Origin: Rhodocyclaceae bacterium | Lineage (GTDB): Bacteria > Pseudomonadota > Gammaproteobacteria > Burkholderiales > Rhodocyclaceae | DNA length: 38,421 nt | Reading direction: 5' to 3' | Assembly (NCBI GenBank): GCA_020445785.1 | Contig: JAGRFZ010000096.1 | Span: 1-38,421, forward strand | Shown: one piece after another, positions 22,151-30,900 of the stretch | Numbering within the stretch: the stretch's first letter is position 1 | Layout of the letters: every line of letters begins with the position of its first letter | Notes under the pieces: generated by a model | The model's database searches: none | What the model was told of the DNA's origin: nothing | Seen by the model: the letters and a program-made list of their open reading frames with translations, nothing else | Program-made: the position numbers and the translations under genes

Positions 22151-22828
22151 ATGCGATCGCTCGTCAAGTTCGCGGCGGCGCTGCTCGTCAGCGCGCCCGC
22201 CTGGGCGTTGAACCTGTCCGACCTGACCCAGGGCGAAGCCACCGGCGGACTCAAGGAGGCGCTGACCCAGGGCGCCGGCAAGGCCGTCGAACTGCTCGGC
22301 CGGGAAGGCGGCTTCATGGACAACCCCCAGGTGCGCATTCCGCTGCCCGAAATCCTCGCCAAGTCGGAGCCGTTGCTGCGCACCATGGGCAAGGGCGATC
22401 AGCTCGACAAGCTCGTCGCGACGATGAACCGTGCCGCCGAGGAAGCGGTGCCGAAGGCCAAGCCACTGCTGATGGATGCGGTGAAGGAAATGAGCGTCGA
22501 AGACGCCAAACAGATCCTTTCCGGCGGCGACGATTCGGTGACCAGCTACTTCAAGGAGAAGACCGCCGGTAAGCTCGCCGAATTGTTCGAGCCGACGGTC
22601 AAGCAGAGCACCGACAGCCTGGCGGTATCCAAGACCTACAACAAGCTGGCCGGCAAGGGCGCCGGTTTCGGCCTGCTGAAGGAGGAGGACGCCAAGGTCG
22701 AGAGCTATGTCACCCGCAAGGCACTGGACGGTCTGTACCTGATGATTGCCGAGCAGGAAAAGGCGATCCGCAAGGATCCGGTCGGTGCCGCCGGCGCCCT
22801 CGCCAAGAAGGTGTTCGGCGCGCTGTAG
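22151..22828 (+). CDS. DUF4197 family secreted protein
   Basis: 225 residues, with a strong GGAGGA (22141-22146) before ATG 22151. The signal peptide is MRSLVKFAAALLVSAPAWA, so the mature protein is periplasmic. The body matches DUF4197: repeated short helices such as GGLKEALTQGAGKAVELLG near the start, IPLPEIL, SVEDAKQILSGGDDSVT, YFKEKTAGKLAELF and a C-terminal ALDGLYLMIAEQEKAIRKDP. The family's function is not known. It is a short single-gene unit; a hairpin follows 29 bases downstream. Confidence 0.92.
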   Translation: MRSLVKFAAALLVSAPAWALNLSDLTQGEATGGLKEALTQGAGKAVELLGREGGFMDNPQVRIPLPEILAKSEPLLRTMGKGDQLDKLVATMNRAAEEAVPKAKPLLMDAVKEMSVEDAKQILSGGDDSVTSYFKEKTAGKLAELFEPTVKQSTDSLAVSKTYNKLAGKGAGFGLLKEEDAKVESYVTRKALDGLYLMIAEQEKAIRKDPVGAAGALAKKVFGAL

Positions 22829-22845
22829 CGGCACCCGCCCGTCGA

Positions 22846-22878
22846 TTACAATAGGCGATGCCGCCCTCGGGCGGCATC
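22846..22878 (+). promoter_or_regulatory. Hairpin and possible promoter before rep
   Basis: A TTACAAT element (22846-22852) resembles a -10 box for rep, without a good -35. A perfect 9-base stem follows (GATGCCGCC 22857-22865, GGCGGCATC 22870-22878, loop CTCG) ahead of GTCGTTTCC. It could be a weak terminator of the DUF4197 gene or a structured rep leader; the missing T run makes it uncertain. Confidence 0.4.
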
Positions 22879-22901
22879 GTCGTTTCCACTCCAGACCCCT
22901 C

Positions 22902-24887
22902 ATGTCCGCCCAGCTCAATGCCCCGCAGCGCCAAGCCATCCGCTATCTCGACGGCCCGTGCCTGGTGCTCGCCGGTGCCGGCAGCGGCAAGACCCGGGTG
23001 ATCACCCACAAGATCGCCCATCTGGTCGGCGAATGCGGCATGAACCCGGCCAACATCGCTGCGATCACCTTCACCAACAAGGCGGCCAAGGAGATGCAGG
23101 AGCGGGTCGCCGGCCTGCTCGGCGGGCGTTCCGGCAAGGGCTTGACGGTGTGCACCTTCCACGCCCTCGGCGTGCGCATCGTGCGCCAGGAGGCGAAGCA
23201 TTGCGGCCTCAAGCCCCAGTTCTCGATCCTCGATGCATCGGACACGGTGCAGGTCGTCACCGATGTCGGTGGCAACGTGGACAAGGCGCGCGCGCGCGCC
23301 CTGCAATGGCAGATCTCGGCCTGGAAGAACGCGCTGGTCGGTCCCGAGCAGGCGGCCCAACTCGCCGACAACGAACTGGCCGCCGCCGCCGCGAAGATCT
23401 ATCCGCATTACCAGCGTACGCTGCGCGCCTACCAGGCGGTCGATTTCGACGACCTGATCGGGCTGCCGGTGCACCTGTTCGAGAATCACCCGGAGGTGCG
23501 CGAGCGCTGGCAGAGCCGCCTGCGCTACCTCCTGATCGACGAGTATCAGGACACCAACCGCGCCCAGTACCGGCTGTTGAAGTCGCTCGCCGACGTACGC
23601 GGCGCCTTTACCGCGGTCGGCGACGACGACCAGGCGATCTACGCCTGGCGCGGGGCCGACGTCGAGAACCTGCGCCAGCTCTCGGTGGACTGGCCGCGGC
23701 TGAAGGTCATCAAGCTCGAGCAGAACTACCGCTCCAGTACGCGCATCCTGAATGCCGCCAACACCGTCATCGGCTTCAACCAGAAGCTGTTCGACAAACG
23801 GCTGTGGTCCGATCTCGGCGCCGGCGAGGAGATCACCGTGTGGTCAGCCGGCGACCCGGAGCGCGAAGCCGAGTCGGTCGCGATGAAGATCGCCGGTCAT
23901 CGTTTCGAGCGCCGCGGCAAGTACGCCGACTATGCGGTGCTCTACCGGGGCAACCACCAGGCGCGGCTGATCGAGCAGCAACTGCGCAACCACAAGATCC
24001 CCTACAGCCTCTCGGGCGGCCAGAGCTTTTTCGAGCGGGCCGAGATCAAGGACTTGTGTGCCTACCTGCGGCTGCTGGTCAATGCCGACGACGATCTCGC
24101 CTTCATCCGCGCGATCACGACGCCGCGCCGCGGCATCGGCCCGGCCACCATCGAGGCCCTCGGGCGCTACGCCGGCGAGCGCCACGCCAGCCTGTTCGTC
24201 GCCGCACGCGAGGAAGGGGCGACCGAGCACCTGAATGCCCGCCAGCTCGACCCGGTGCGCGAATTCTGCGCCTTCATCGACCGCCTCGCCTGGCGCGCGC
24301 CGCGGGAGCCAGCCGCTCGCCTGCTGGACGAACTGCTGGCCGAAATCGACTATCAGGCTTGGCTCTTCAATTCCTGTGACGAGCGCGAAGCCGAAACCAA
24401 GTGGAGCAACGTATCCGACTTCGTCGCCTGGCTCGGCCGCAAGGGCGAGGAAGACGGCAAGAGCCTGATCGAGCTGACCCAGACCATCGCCCTGATCAGC
24501 CTGCTCGACAAGGACGACGAGAATTTCGACGGCGTCCAGTTGGCGACGCTGCACGCCGCCAAGGGGCTGGAGTTCAAGCACGTCTTCCTGGTCGGGGTGG
24601 AGGAGGGCCTGCTGCCCCACCAGAGCGCGATCGACGAAGACAAGATCGAAGAGGAGCGCCGGCTGATGTACGTGGGCATCACCCGCGCCCAGCGCAGCCT
24701 GCAGGTGAGTTGGTGCGAACGCCGCAAGTCCGGCCGCGATCTGCGCAACTGCGAGCCCTCGCGCTTCATCGAGGAGATGGGTACCGACGGCGTGCGCCTC
24801 GGCGGCGGCAAACGCGCCGAGCCGGTGAGCCGAGAGGAAGGGCGCGCCAAGCTCGCCAGCCTGCGGGCGATGCTGGGCTCCGGCTGA
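22902..24887 (+). CDS. rep: ATP-dependent DNA helicase Rep
   Basis: 661 residues, close to E. coli Rep. A UvrD/Rep family (SF1A) 3'-5' helicase that removes proteins ahead of forks and restarts replication. All motifs are visible: Walker A AGAGSGKT (24-31), Ia ITFTNKAA, II LLIDEYQDTN, III VGDDDQAIYAWRGAD, IV LEQNYRS, V LATLHAAKGLEFKHVFLVG and VI RRLMYVGITRAQ. The short C-terminal tail after motif VI, ending LRAMLGSG, fits Rep rather than UvrD, whose C-terminal extension is longer. The start is chosen at MSAQLNAPQRQA; the longer frame upstream runs through the DUF4197 3' end. Confidence 0.95.
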   Translation: MSAQLNAPQRQAIRYLDGPCLVLAGAGSGKTRVITHKIAHLVGECGMNPANIAAITFTNKAAKEMQERVAGLLGGRSGKGLTVCTFHALGVRIVRQEAKHCGLKPQFSILDASDTVQVVTDVGGNVDKARARALQWQISAWKNALVGPEQAAQLADNELAAAAAKIYPHYQRTLRAYQAVDFDDLIGLPVHLFENHPEVRERWQSRLRYLLIDEYQDTNRAQYRLLKSLADVRGAFTAVGDDDQAIYAWRGADVENLRQLSVDWPRLKVIKLEQNYRSSTRILNAANTVIGFNQKLFDKRLWSDLGAGEEITVWSAGDPEREAESVAMKIAGHRFERRGKYADYAVLYRGNHQARLIEQQLRNHKIPYSLSGGQSFFERAEIKDLCAYLRLLVNADDDLAFIRAITTPRRGIGPATIEALGRYAGERHASLFVAAREEGATEHLNARQLDPVREFCAFIDRLAWRAPREPAARLLDELLAEIDYQAWLFNSCDEREAETKWSNVSDFVAWLGRKGEEDGKSLIELTQTIALISLLDKDDENFDGVQLATLHAAKGLEFKHVFLVGVEEGLLPHQSAIDEDKIEEERRLMYVGITRAQRSLQVSWCERRKSGRDLRNCEPSRFIEEMGTDGVRLGGGKRAEPVSREEGRAKLASLRAMLGSG

Positions 24888-24938
24888 GCGTCGCCCGCAG
24901 GCCGCGTCGACCAGGCCGGCGGCCCGCCCACGGCAGGC

Positions 24939-25370
24939 TCAGATCGGCGGCGCCTCGAAGCTGGCGCCCGACTGGTTGGCCATGTGGGCCACCGCCCGCG
25001 CTACTTCGTCGTCGGTCAGGTCGGATGCACCGCCCCGTGCCGGCATCTGGTTCTTGCCGTTGATCGCCGCCTGCACCAGCGCTTCGTACCCCTGTGCGAT
25101 GCGCGGCGCCCATTGCTCCGCGTTGCCGGTCATCGGTGCGCCGAGGGCGCCGCTCGAATGGCAGGCCGCGCAGACCCCGGCGACGATCTCTTCGCCGCTG
25201 CGCTTGCCGGGTTCCACCTTGACCTTCTCGACCGAAACCTGGCCGATCGGCAAAATCGCCCGCGCCATCTCTTCGGAGTCTCGCTCGGGGGCCTTGCCGC
25301 AGGCTACGACGACGGCCGCGGCGCCCACGACGAGCGTTGCGCGCAGTGCGGATTGTGTGATGTGGTTCAT
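24939..25370 (-). CDS. c5-type monohaem cytochrome c, predicted lipoprotein
   Basis: 143 residues. The start MNHITQSALRATLVV is a signal sequence ending in VVACGK, so Cys24 could be lipidated, which would tether the cytochrome to a membrane. The haem site is C67-A-A-C70-H71, and the distal ligand is probably Met109 in NGKNQMPARGG, the order and spacing typical of cytochrome c5. The C-terminal helix segment SDLTDDEVARAVAHMANQ is also characteristic. It likely shuttles electrons to a terminal oxidase or reductase. A TATACT hexamer (complement of 25407-25412) about 37 bases upstream may be its -10. It is convergent with rep. Confidence 0.9.
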   Translation of the reverse strand: MNHITQSALRATLVVGAAAVVVACGKAPERDSEEMARAILPIGQVSVEKVKVEPGKRSGEEIVAGVCAACHSSGALGAPMTGNAEQWAPRIAQGYEALVQAAINGKNQMPARGGASDLTDDEVARAVAHMANQSGASFEAPPI

Positions 25371-25534
25371 CGATCGTTCTCTCTGTCCGAAATCGTTGTG
25401 CGGCCGAGTATACCGCCTCGTGACGAATGGACTGGCACGCCAAAACCGGGTATGCTCCCCGCCCTTGTGTCCGACAACGGAAGCATAGCCGCAACGGACA
25501 CCGGCATCCGCCGTCGCAGACGGCAATGCTCGTG

Positions 25535-25611
25535 GCGCCCGTAGCTCAGCTGGATAGAGTACTGCCCTCCGAAGGCAGGGGTCGTGCGTTCGAATCGCGC
25601 CGGGCGCGCCA
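25535..25611 (+). tRNA. tRNA-Arg (anticodon CCG)
   Basis: 77 bases with encoded CCA. Acceptor stem GCGCCCG pairs with CGGGCGC (25601-25607), the D arm contains AGCTCAGCTGGATAGAGT, the anticodon stem CTGCC/GGCAG encloses CTCCGAA with anticodon CCG at 25569-25571, and the T loop is TTCGAAT. It reads CGG codons, common in GC-rich genomes. A terminator follows directly. Confidence 0.98.
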
Positions 25612-25620
25612 AAACATCGA

Positions 25621-25652
25621 TGGGTCGGGTCCGAAGGGCCTGACCCATTTTT
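25621..25652 (+). terminator. Intrinsic terminator of tRNA-Arg
   Basis: Stem TGGGTC (25621-25626) and GACCCA (25642-25647), extended inward by GG/CC pairs with one mismatch, followed by TTTTT (25648-25652). It lies 10 bases after the tRNA CCA end. Confidence 0.8.
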
Positions 25653-25751
25653 CTGCCCAGCGGTATGGCAATGCCGCGTATCCGTCCGTCCACCTTCTGA
25701 TCCCGTTCCGGCCCGGTGCGCCCGGGTGTCGGGCGATGCATGCGGCGCGGA

Positions 25752-25757
25752 TATACT
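25752..25757 (+). promoter_or_regulatory. Possible -10 box for the TIR gene
   Basis: TATACT lies 41 bases before the TIR ATG, in otherwise GC-rich DNA and after the tRNA terminator. No recognisable -35 is at 16-18 bases. The gene itself has a clear AGGAGAG ribosome site. Confidence 0.3.
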
Positions 25758-25797
25758 CTCCTGCGCCGGCCTGCCGGATTCCTGACAGGAGAGACGC

Positions 25798-26718
25798 ATG
25801 AGTGACGTGTTCCTGAGCTACGCGCGGCAGGACCATGCCGCCGCCGAGGCGTTGGCGGCTGCGCTCGAGGCGCAGGGACTGTCGGTGTGGTGGGACCGGC
25901 ACATCGTCGCCGGCCACACCTTCGACGAGGCGATCGAGCGCGAACTCGACAGCGCCGACAGCGTCGTCGTGCTGTGGTCGGCCGCCTCGGTCGGTTCCGA
26001 GTGGGTGCGCAGCGAGGCCTCTACGGCGGCCGAACGGGGCGTGCTGATCCCGGTGTCGATCGACGGCCAGCGGCCGCCGCTCGAATTCCGCCGCAAGCAG
26101 ACGGTCTCGCTGGCGGACTGGCGCGGTGCCGCCGACCACCCCGGATTCACCCAACTGCTGCAGGCAGCGCGCCTGCGCACCGCAGCGTCGACTCCGCCGA
26201 CCGTGCCATCACCGGCGGCCCCGGCCGAGGCGCCGAGGCGATGGCCCCTGCTGCTCGCGCTCGGTGCCGGGCTGGCCGTACTGGTCTATGGCCTGTTCGC
26301 AATCCGGTCGGACCCACCGGCCATCCCGACCCAGGCTGCGACGCCGCCCCCGGCACAGCCGCCAGCCACACCGGCGCCGGCTCCGCGGCCGATCCACCGC
26401 TATCGCTGGCAATTGGTGGCCTCGAACATCGACGATGACATCTACGTCGAGATCAACGCCATCGAGCGCTTCAGGAAGGCGGGCGGGCAGGCCACCTTCG
26501 ACCTCACCCCCTACCTGACCGACGGCGACGACCGGGTGAATGTGCGCCTGGGCAACGGCAACGGCGGCCCCAGTTCGCTGAACGTGCAATTCCTCCGCGA
26601 CGGCAAGCCCTACGGCGGCACCGCGCGCCACAGCATCGTCCTTTCCCACTGGGGCTGGCAATTCGATTGGGAATGGATCGTCAATCGGAGCAGCGGCAAG
26701 ATGCGACGCGTGAAGTGA
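25798..26718 (+). CDS. TIR domain protein with transmembrane segment and novel C-terminal domain
   Basis: 306 residues. Residues 1-125 form a TIR fold: DVFLSYARQD (3-12), the WWDRHIVAGHTF loop (31-42), a strand SVVVLWS (55-61), and Trp69 followed by Glu73 in SEWVRSEAS, the position of the catalytic glutamate in NAD-cleaving TIR domains. A membrane segment (about 149-169, WPLLLALGAGLAVLVYGLFAI) and a Pro-rich linker (172-198) lead to a C-terminal domain (200-300) rich in beta strands and aromatic residues (HWGWQFDWEW). The latter I do not recognise. Topology puts TIR inside and the C-domain outside. Many bacterial TIR-membrane proteins carry sensory outer domains, so it may be a signalling or defence protein. 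Base composition is like the chromosome. Confidence 0.85.
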   Translation: MSDVFLSYARQDHAAAEALAAALEAQGLSVWWDRHIVAGHTFDEAIERELDSADSVVVLWSAASVGSEWVRSEASTAAERGVLIPVSIDGQRPPLEFRRKQTVSLADWRGAADHPGFTQLLQAARLRTAASTPPTVPSPAAPAEAPRRWPLLLALGAGLAVLVYGLFAIRSDPPAIPTQAATPPPAQPPATPAPAPRPIHRYRWQLVASNIDDDIYVEINAIERFRKAGGQATFDLTPYLTDGDDRVNVRLGNGNGGPSSLNVQFLRDGKPYGGTARHSIVLSHWGWQFDWEWIVNRSSGKMRRVK

Positions 26719-26827
26719 GCCGGGCGGCGAAAGCGTGGCCGCGCAAACGTTCGGCGCGGAATGGATGGTTCCGCCGTCCCGGGCCTCGGCGCGGGATAGG
26801 CAAAGAAATGCGCGGCGCGTGAGTCGG

Positions 26828-26841
26828 CGGCCGAAAGGCCG
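26828..26841. repeat. Short hairpin between convergent genes
   Basis: CGGCC-GAAA-GGCCG (26828-26841) is a perfect 5-base stem with a stable GNRA-type tetraloop between the TIR and DUF3592 genes. There is no T run, so it is at best a weak terminator. Confidence 0.3.
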
Positions 26842-26889
26842 ATTGCCCGGGTTCCTGCCGCCGGCCCGCGAAGCAATGCCTCAGCCCGA

Positions 26890-27384
26890 CTATTCCGGGA
26901 ACATGCGCGGAAAGAACTTCGCCATCAACACACCGGTCAGCGTGAATACGAGACCCAGCCCGAGAAAGAACCAGGGAACGCCGTGGCCGCCGGGCTCGAG
27001 AACACACTCGCTTGCGTCTTCGGGTCGAAAATAGACCGTGACGCGTGCGCCCACGGGATACTGCGCGGCGATCGAGGCGGCACGGTCGTACTCGCCGGTG
27101 CCGTATTCGCCGTAGGAGATTCGGTCGCCTTCGAGCCAGCGTCCGTCGACTTCGTAGCGGTAGCCGACCGCCGCGTGGTAGGTCGTCGACGAGCGTGAAC
27201 CGCTCGAACTGCTGCTCTCCGAGCGCACGCCCGAGGTCAGGATTTCGCCCGGCGCCTCGGGCCATTCCAGGCTCCGATAGGCCTTGAGCGTCTGATCGAT
27301 GCCGATCCAAATGCTAAGCGCGCCGACCGCGATGATGATCCACGGAAACACGCGAACCCCGAAAAAGCGCTTCGCCGGTGACAC
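26890..27384 (-). CDS. DUF3592 family membrane protein
   Basis: 164 residues from a GTG at 27384. The architecture is one membrane helix (about 12-30, VFPWIIIAVGALSIWIG), an extracytoplasmic beta domain (about 40-130) and a second helix near the C-terminus (about 137-155, VPWFFLGLGLVFTLTGVLM). The beta domain shows the DUF3592 pattern: AYRSLEWPEAPGEILTS near the start, YHAAVGYRYEVDGRWLEGDRIS, and YPVGARVTVYFRPEDASECVLEPG. A serine-rich loop (SESSSSSGSRSS) interrupts it. Function of the family is not known. It is convergent with the TIR gene and divergent from the phosphoesterase-STAND gene. Confidence 0.85.
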   Translation of the reverse strand: MSPAKRFFGVRVFPWIIIAVGALSIWIGIDQTLKAYRSLEWPEAPGEILTSGVRSESSSSSGSRSSTTYHAAVGYRYEVDGRWLEGDRISYGEYGTGEYDRAASIAAQYPVGARVTVYFRPEDASECVLEPGGHGVPWFFLGLGLVFTLTGVLMAKFFPRMFPE

Positions 27385-27906
27385 CTCGCCCCCCGCAACC
27401 GAATCGGAGTCCGCATCCTAGCATCGGTTCGACGACATGCCGGGCACACCGACCACTTGGATGCCGTTGGCCGTCCCGCCGACCGCGATCGTGATATATC
27501 CGGGCTTGCGAATCATGCATGATGTAAGGAGCGAAGCAGGATGATCGCGATAGGGCGTCGGGCGAAACCTGCCCTGGTGGGCTCGCGGGGCCAATGTCGT
27601 CGCCATGGCAACTTCGCCGGCCATCTGCCGCGGTGAGTAGGGGCGTTGAAGGTTGGGAGAGGCACGATTCGCGGCATGGCTGGAAATCGGCCTTTGCGGC
27701 CGGCCAAGGGCTCGGGCCTCAACAACTGCTACGGAATCGGTAAACTGCCGTTCGGTGAAACGGCGGCGTGCAACTTTTCTAGACCTGGCCCTAAAGGTTC
27801 TCGCCTCCTGACGGCCTCGCGCCTGCAACCTCGATGACTACTTCCTGGGAGTTGCTCGGACGTTGTTTTAGGTAAGCTGCACTCCTTAGACCACCGGGCG
27901 AGACGA
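27385..27906. other. 522-base gap at a composition boundary
   Basis: Between the DUF3592 gene and the low-GC phosphoesterase gene. GC content falls toward the right end. No gene is convincing: the short frames (for instance a 32-codon minus frame from ATG 27516) lack ribosome sites. A perfect 6-base hairpin, GCCGTT-CGGTGA-AACGGC, lies near 27747-27764. The last 60 bases hold TTGCTC (27852-27857) and TAAGCT (27873-27878), a weak promoter with short (15-base) spacing. This stretch may carry debris from the insertion of the following gene. Confidence 0.4.
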
Positions 27907-30900
27907 ATGAAGATCCTCCACCTGTCTGACCTTCATATTGACAAGACCATTGTCAAGGACCAGCGCATTGTTCTGCGGGCACTGTTCGCAGACTTAGAAC
28001 GGGAGGTCAAAGAGTTTGGCTCATTTGACATGGTTTTCTTTACCGGCGATCTAGTCGCCAAGGGGGCCTACACCGAAGAAAACATTGAGCTCGTTCGACG
28101 CGAATTTCTGCAGCCCCTGCTCGAATCGGCCTCCGTTGATCGTACGAGGTTGTTCATGGTCCCTGGGAATCATGATGTCGACTTGAAGTCGCAATCACAG
28201 ATTCTCGCCAACGCTCAAAAGGGGCTCATCGACAATGATGAAATTTCCCGACATCTTACAGAAGTAACCCAGCCAATAGCCCCGAGGACAGGTCTAGAGG
28301 CATTTAACTCATTGCTTGATGAGTGGCTTAAAGCAAAGCCAGTGCTGGAAAACTCCCACTATCGCGGGTACATCGTCAAGGTGGGCGGATTTAACGTCGG
28401 TGTTGCTGCCCTTAACTCAGCGTGGAAATCAACCGGTGCGCCGCAGGACGGTGACTACGGCAAGCTCTTGGTTGGCTCCAAGCAACTTGATGACATCCTT
28501 GAGTGCATGCAAGACGTCCAGATACGGCTAGCGCTTCAGCATCATCCAATTCACTGGATGATGCCAAAAGACACCCAATACCTGCACCGCCAACTGCTTC
28601 TTCATTTTGACGCCCTATTTCATGGGCATAATCATGAACCGGATGCGCAGTTCATTTCTGGAGCCTCCAAGAACTATTTGGTAAGCAATGCTGGGTGTCT
28701 GTATCAAAGCCGAGATTTTTTTAATGGGTACTGTATTTGCACATTCCGGGAACAAACGAATGACTGGGAACTTCGCGCTCGCGAGTACATTGAAGCACGA
28801 CAGGTATTCGACGTTTCGCTAAGGTTTGCGCCCAGCGGAGTGGCAACCTTCACAAAACTCCCCCCCGCCTTGGGCAATGAGGCCCCTTTGTTGCCGACTG
28901 ATGAGTACATCGAGGCACTTCAAACCGCGTGCAATTCTCGCCTGTTGTCTACATTAGTCTCGGGGGTGGCACCGCAATCGCTCAGGACAATTTTTGTAGA
29001 CCCACCTATAAGCAAAGTTTCCGCCAAGCAATTGAGCGTCGAGAAAACGAACGGAGGAAGAAACGTTTTCCTTGCACTTAAGGAGATTCTTGCCAGTAAA
29101 CGGAGCGTGGTCTTTGTTGGCGCAAAGGACATGGGGAAGACAACACTTCTTCATCATTTATGTTCGCTCAGTCTGGATGTCGGGCAAGCCGAGATAGCCC
29201 CATTTGCTTCTTACATAGATCTGGATGCAGCCGGTGAGACACGCGCCAACTTGCTTGAATCTCTGACCGCATTCGGACAGGGCGCCTATCGACGCTCTGA
29301 ATACTTGGCGTTACTCAGAGCGGGATCAATAATGATCTGCTTTGACAACATTAAGACATCAAGGTCACGGCAACTTGAATCAGTCATTGCCCTATGCGCA
29401 GAATTCAATAGCTGCCGATTCTACTTCGCAATCCACGAGGATGCGGAATACTCGCTGTCTGCGGAGTCGCTGCCGAGACTTTGCAGAGAAATGGATGTTT
29501 ACTACCTTCATCCGTTTGGCAGAAAGGAAACGCGTCAGCTAACACAGCGCTGGTACGGAGAAAGCGTAGCACAAGCTTCAGCGAAGGTTGACGAAATTAC
29601 ATCACTTCTATCTCGTCTAAATATTCCACGGTCTCCATTTCTGATTTCGGTGCTGCTATGGATCCGCGAAAAGCAGACGCAGTTTTCCCCGGTTAACCAA
29701 GCCGAGATCATTGACGCCCTCGTTGACGGAGTGATGGAAAAGCTCACGGAGAGCAAAGATCGCTCCGGACTGGATTCCAACATAAAGCGGCACTTTCTTG
29801 CGGATTTGGCCGAACACTTTCATAGAACCGGATCACGTCGAATTACAAGCCATGCGCTTGATGCATTTGCTGTCGACTACTTCGGAAGGAAGGGCCTTCT
29901 CTCTGCAACGGGCCCATTCATTGCCGACCTTAAGAGCAAGAGGATACTGCTCGAAATTGGCAACGAAGTCACTTTCATGTTTGATAGCATCCGCGCGTTC
30001 TTTCTGTCGACTAGGATGAACGAATCACGAGATCTCCTGAATGCCGCATTGACCCCAGACGGCTTTCTCTCGTTGAGCGAGGAACTTGATTACTTCACAG
30101 GCCGACACCGGGACAGGAAAGAGGTCCTTGAGCGAGTAGCTGAGGTAGTTGCTTCGTTTAGGGCAGAGGCAAGTTTAGATATTCAGTTGTCAGCGTTCGA
30201 AGGCATAGCCACTTCTGGCAACCCAGTTTCCGGCGGGGCTTCAGAAGCTGATGATTCTGGTGCCCTGAACTCCGTAATTACTAACCACAGGCCATCGCCC
30301 GAGACGCGAGAGGAGTTGCTTGAGTCAATTGATGAGCAATCCAGAACACGCGGTGCACACGAAGTCGAGGAGATACGTCTAAGTCGAATCCGAGGGGTCA
30401 TTGGAAGGTACTTGGAGGCGTTGCGTGTTGGATCTGCCGTACTGCGCAATTCTGAACTGGTTAACGATGTGCAGCTCAAGCGGACCGTCTACAAGCAGTT
30501 TGTCGCCAATTGGTGTGAGATCATGATTGCCGTCATGATGTCAATCGATTCTACAGAGGATGAGAATCAGGGTTTGGCAGCGCTAAAGAGCTTCTTGCCT
30601 CCCGGAAACCCGAATCTTGCGAACTATCTCTTGAAGATGCTTGCGCCAAACGTCATCATTGCAATCGCCGCCGAAGCCATTGGAACGGCGAAGCTACAGC
30701 TGATAATCGAGGAAGCCATTTCCCAGTCGACGTCAACAGCGGAGAAGATTGTAAATGTATTCTTCTCTGTCGACTTGGGTTTTGATAAACGATTTATTTT
30801 CTTGAAGGGATTGCTCCTGGAAAGCAAAGGAAAGCGTTTCGTTGCTGAACTGGTTTTCTTTAAATTGATGCAACTGTATTTGATCGGTCGAATCAGCGAT

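Noticed and set aside
27418-27516. 32-codon minus-strand frame starting MIRKPGYITIAVGG
   Set aside because: It reads rather protein-like, but has no ribosome site, no known family and sits in a region of mixed composition; not enough to call a gene.
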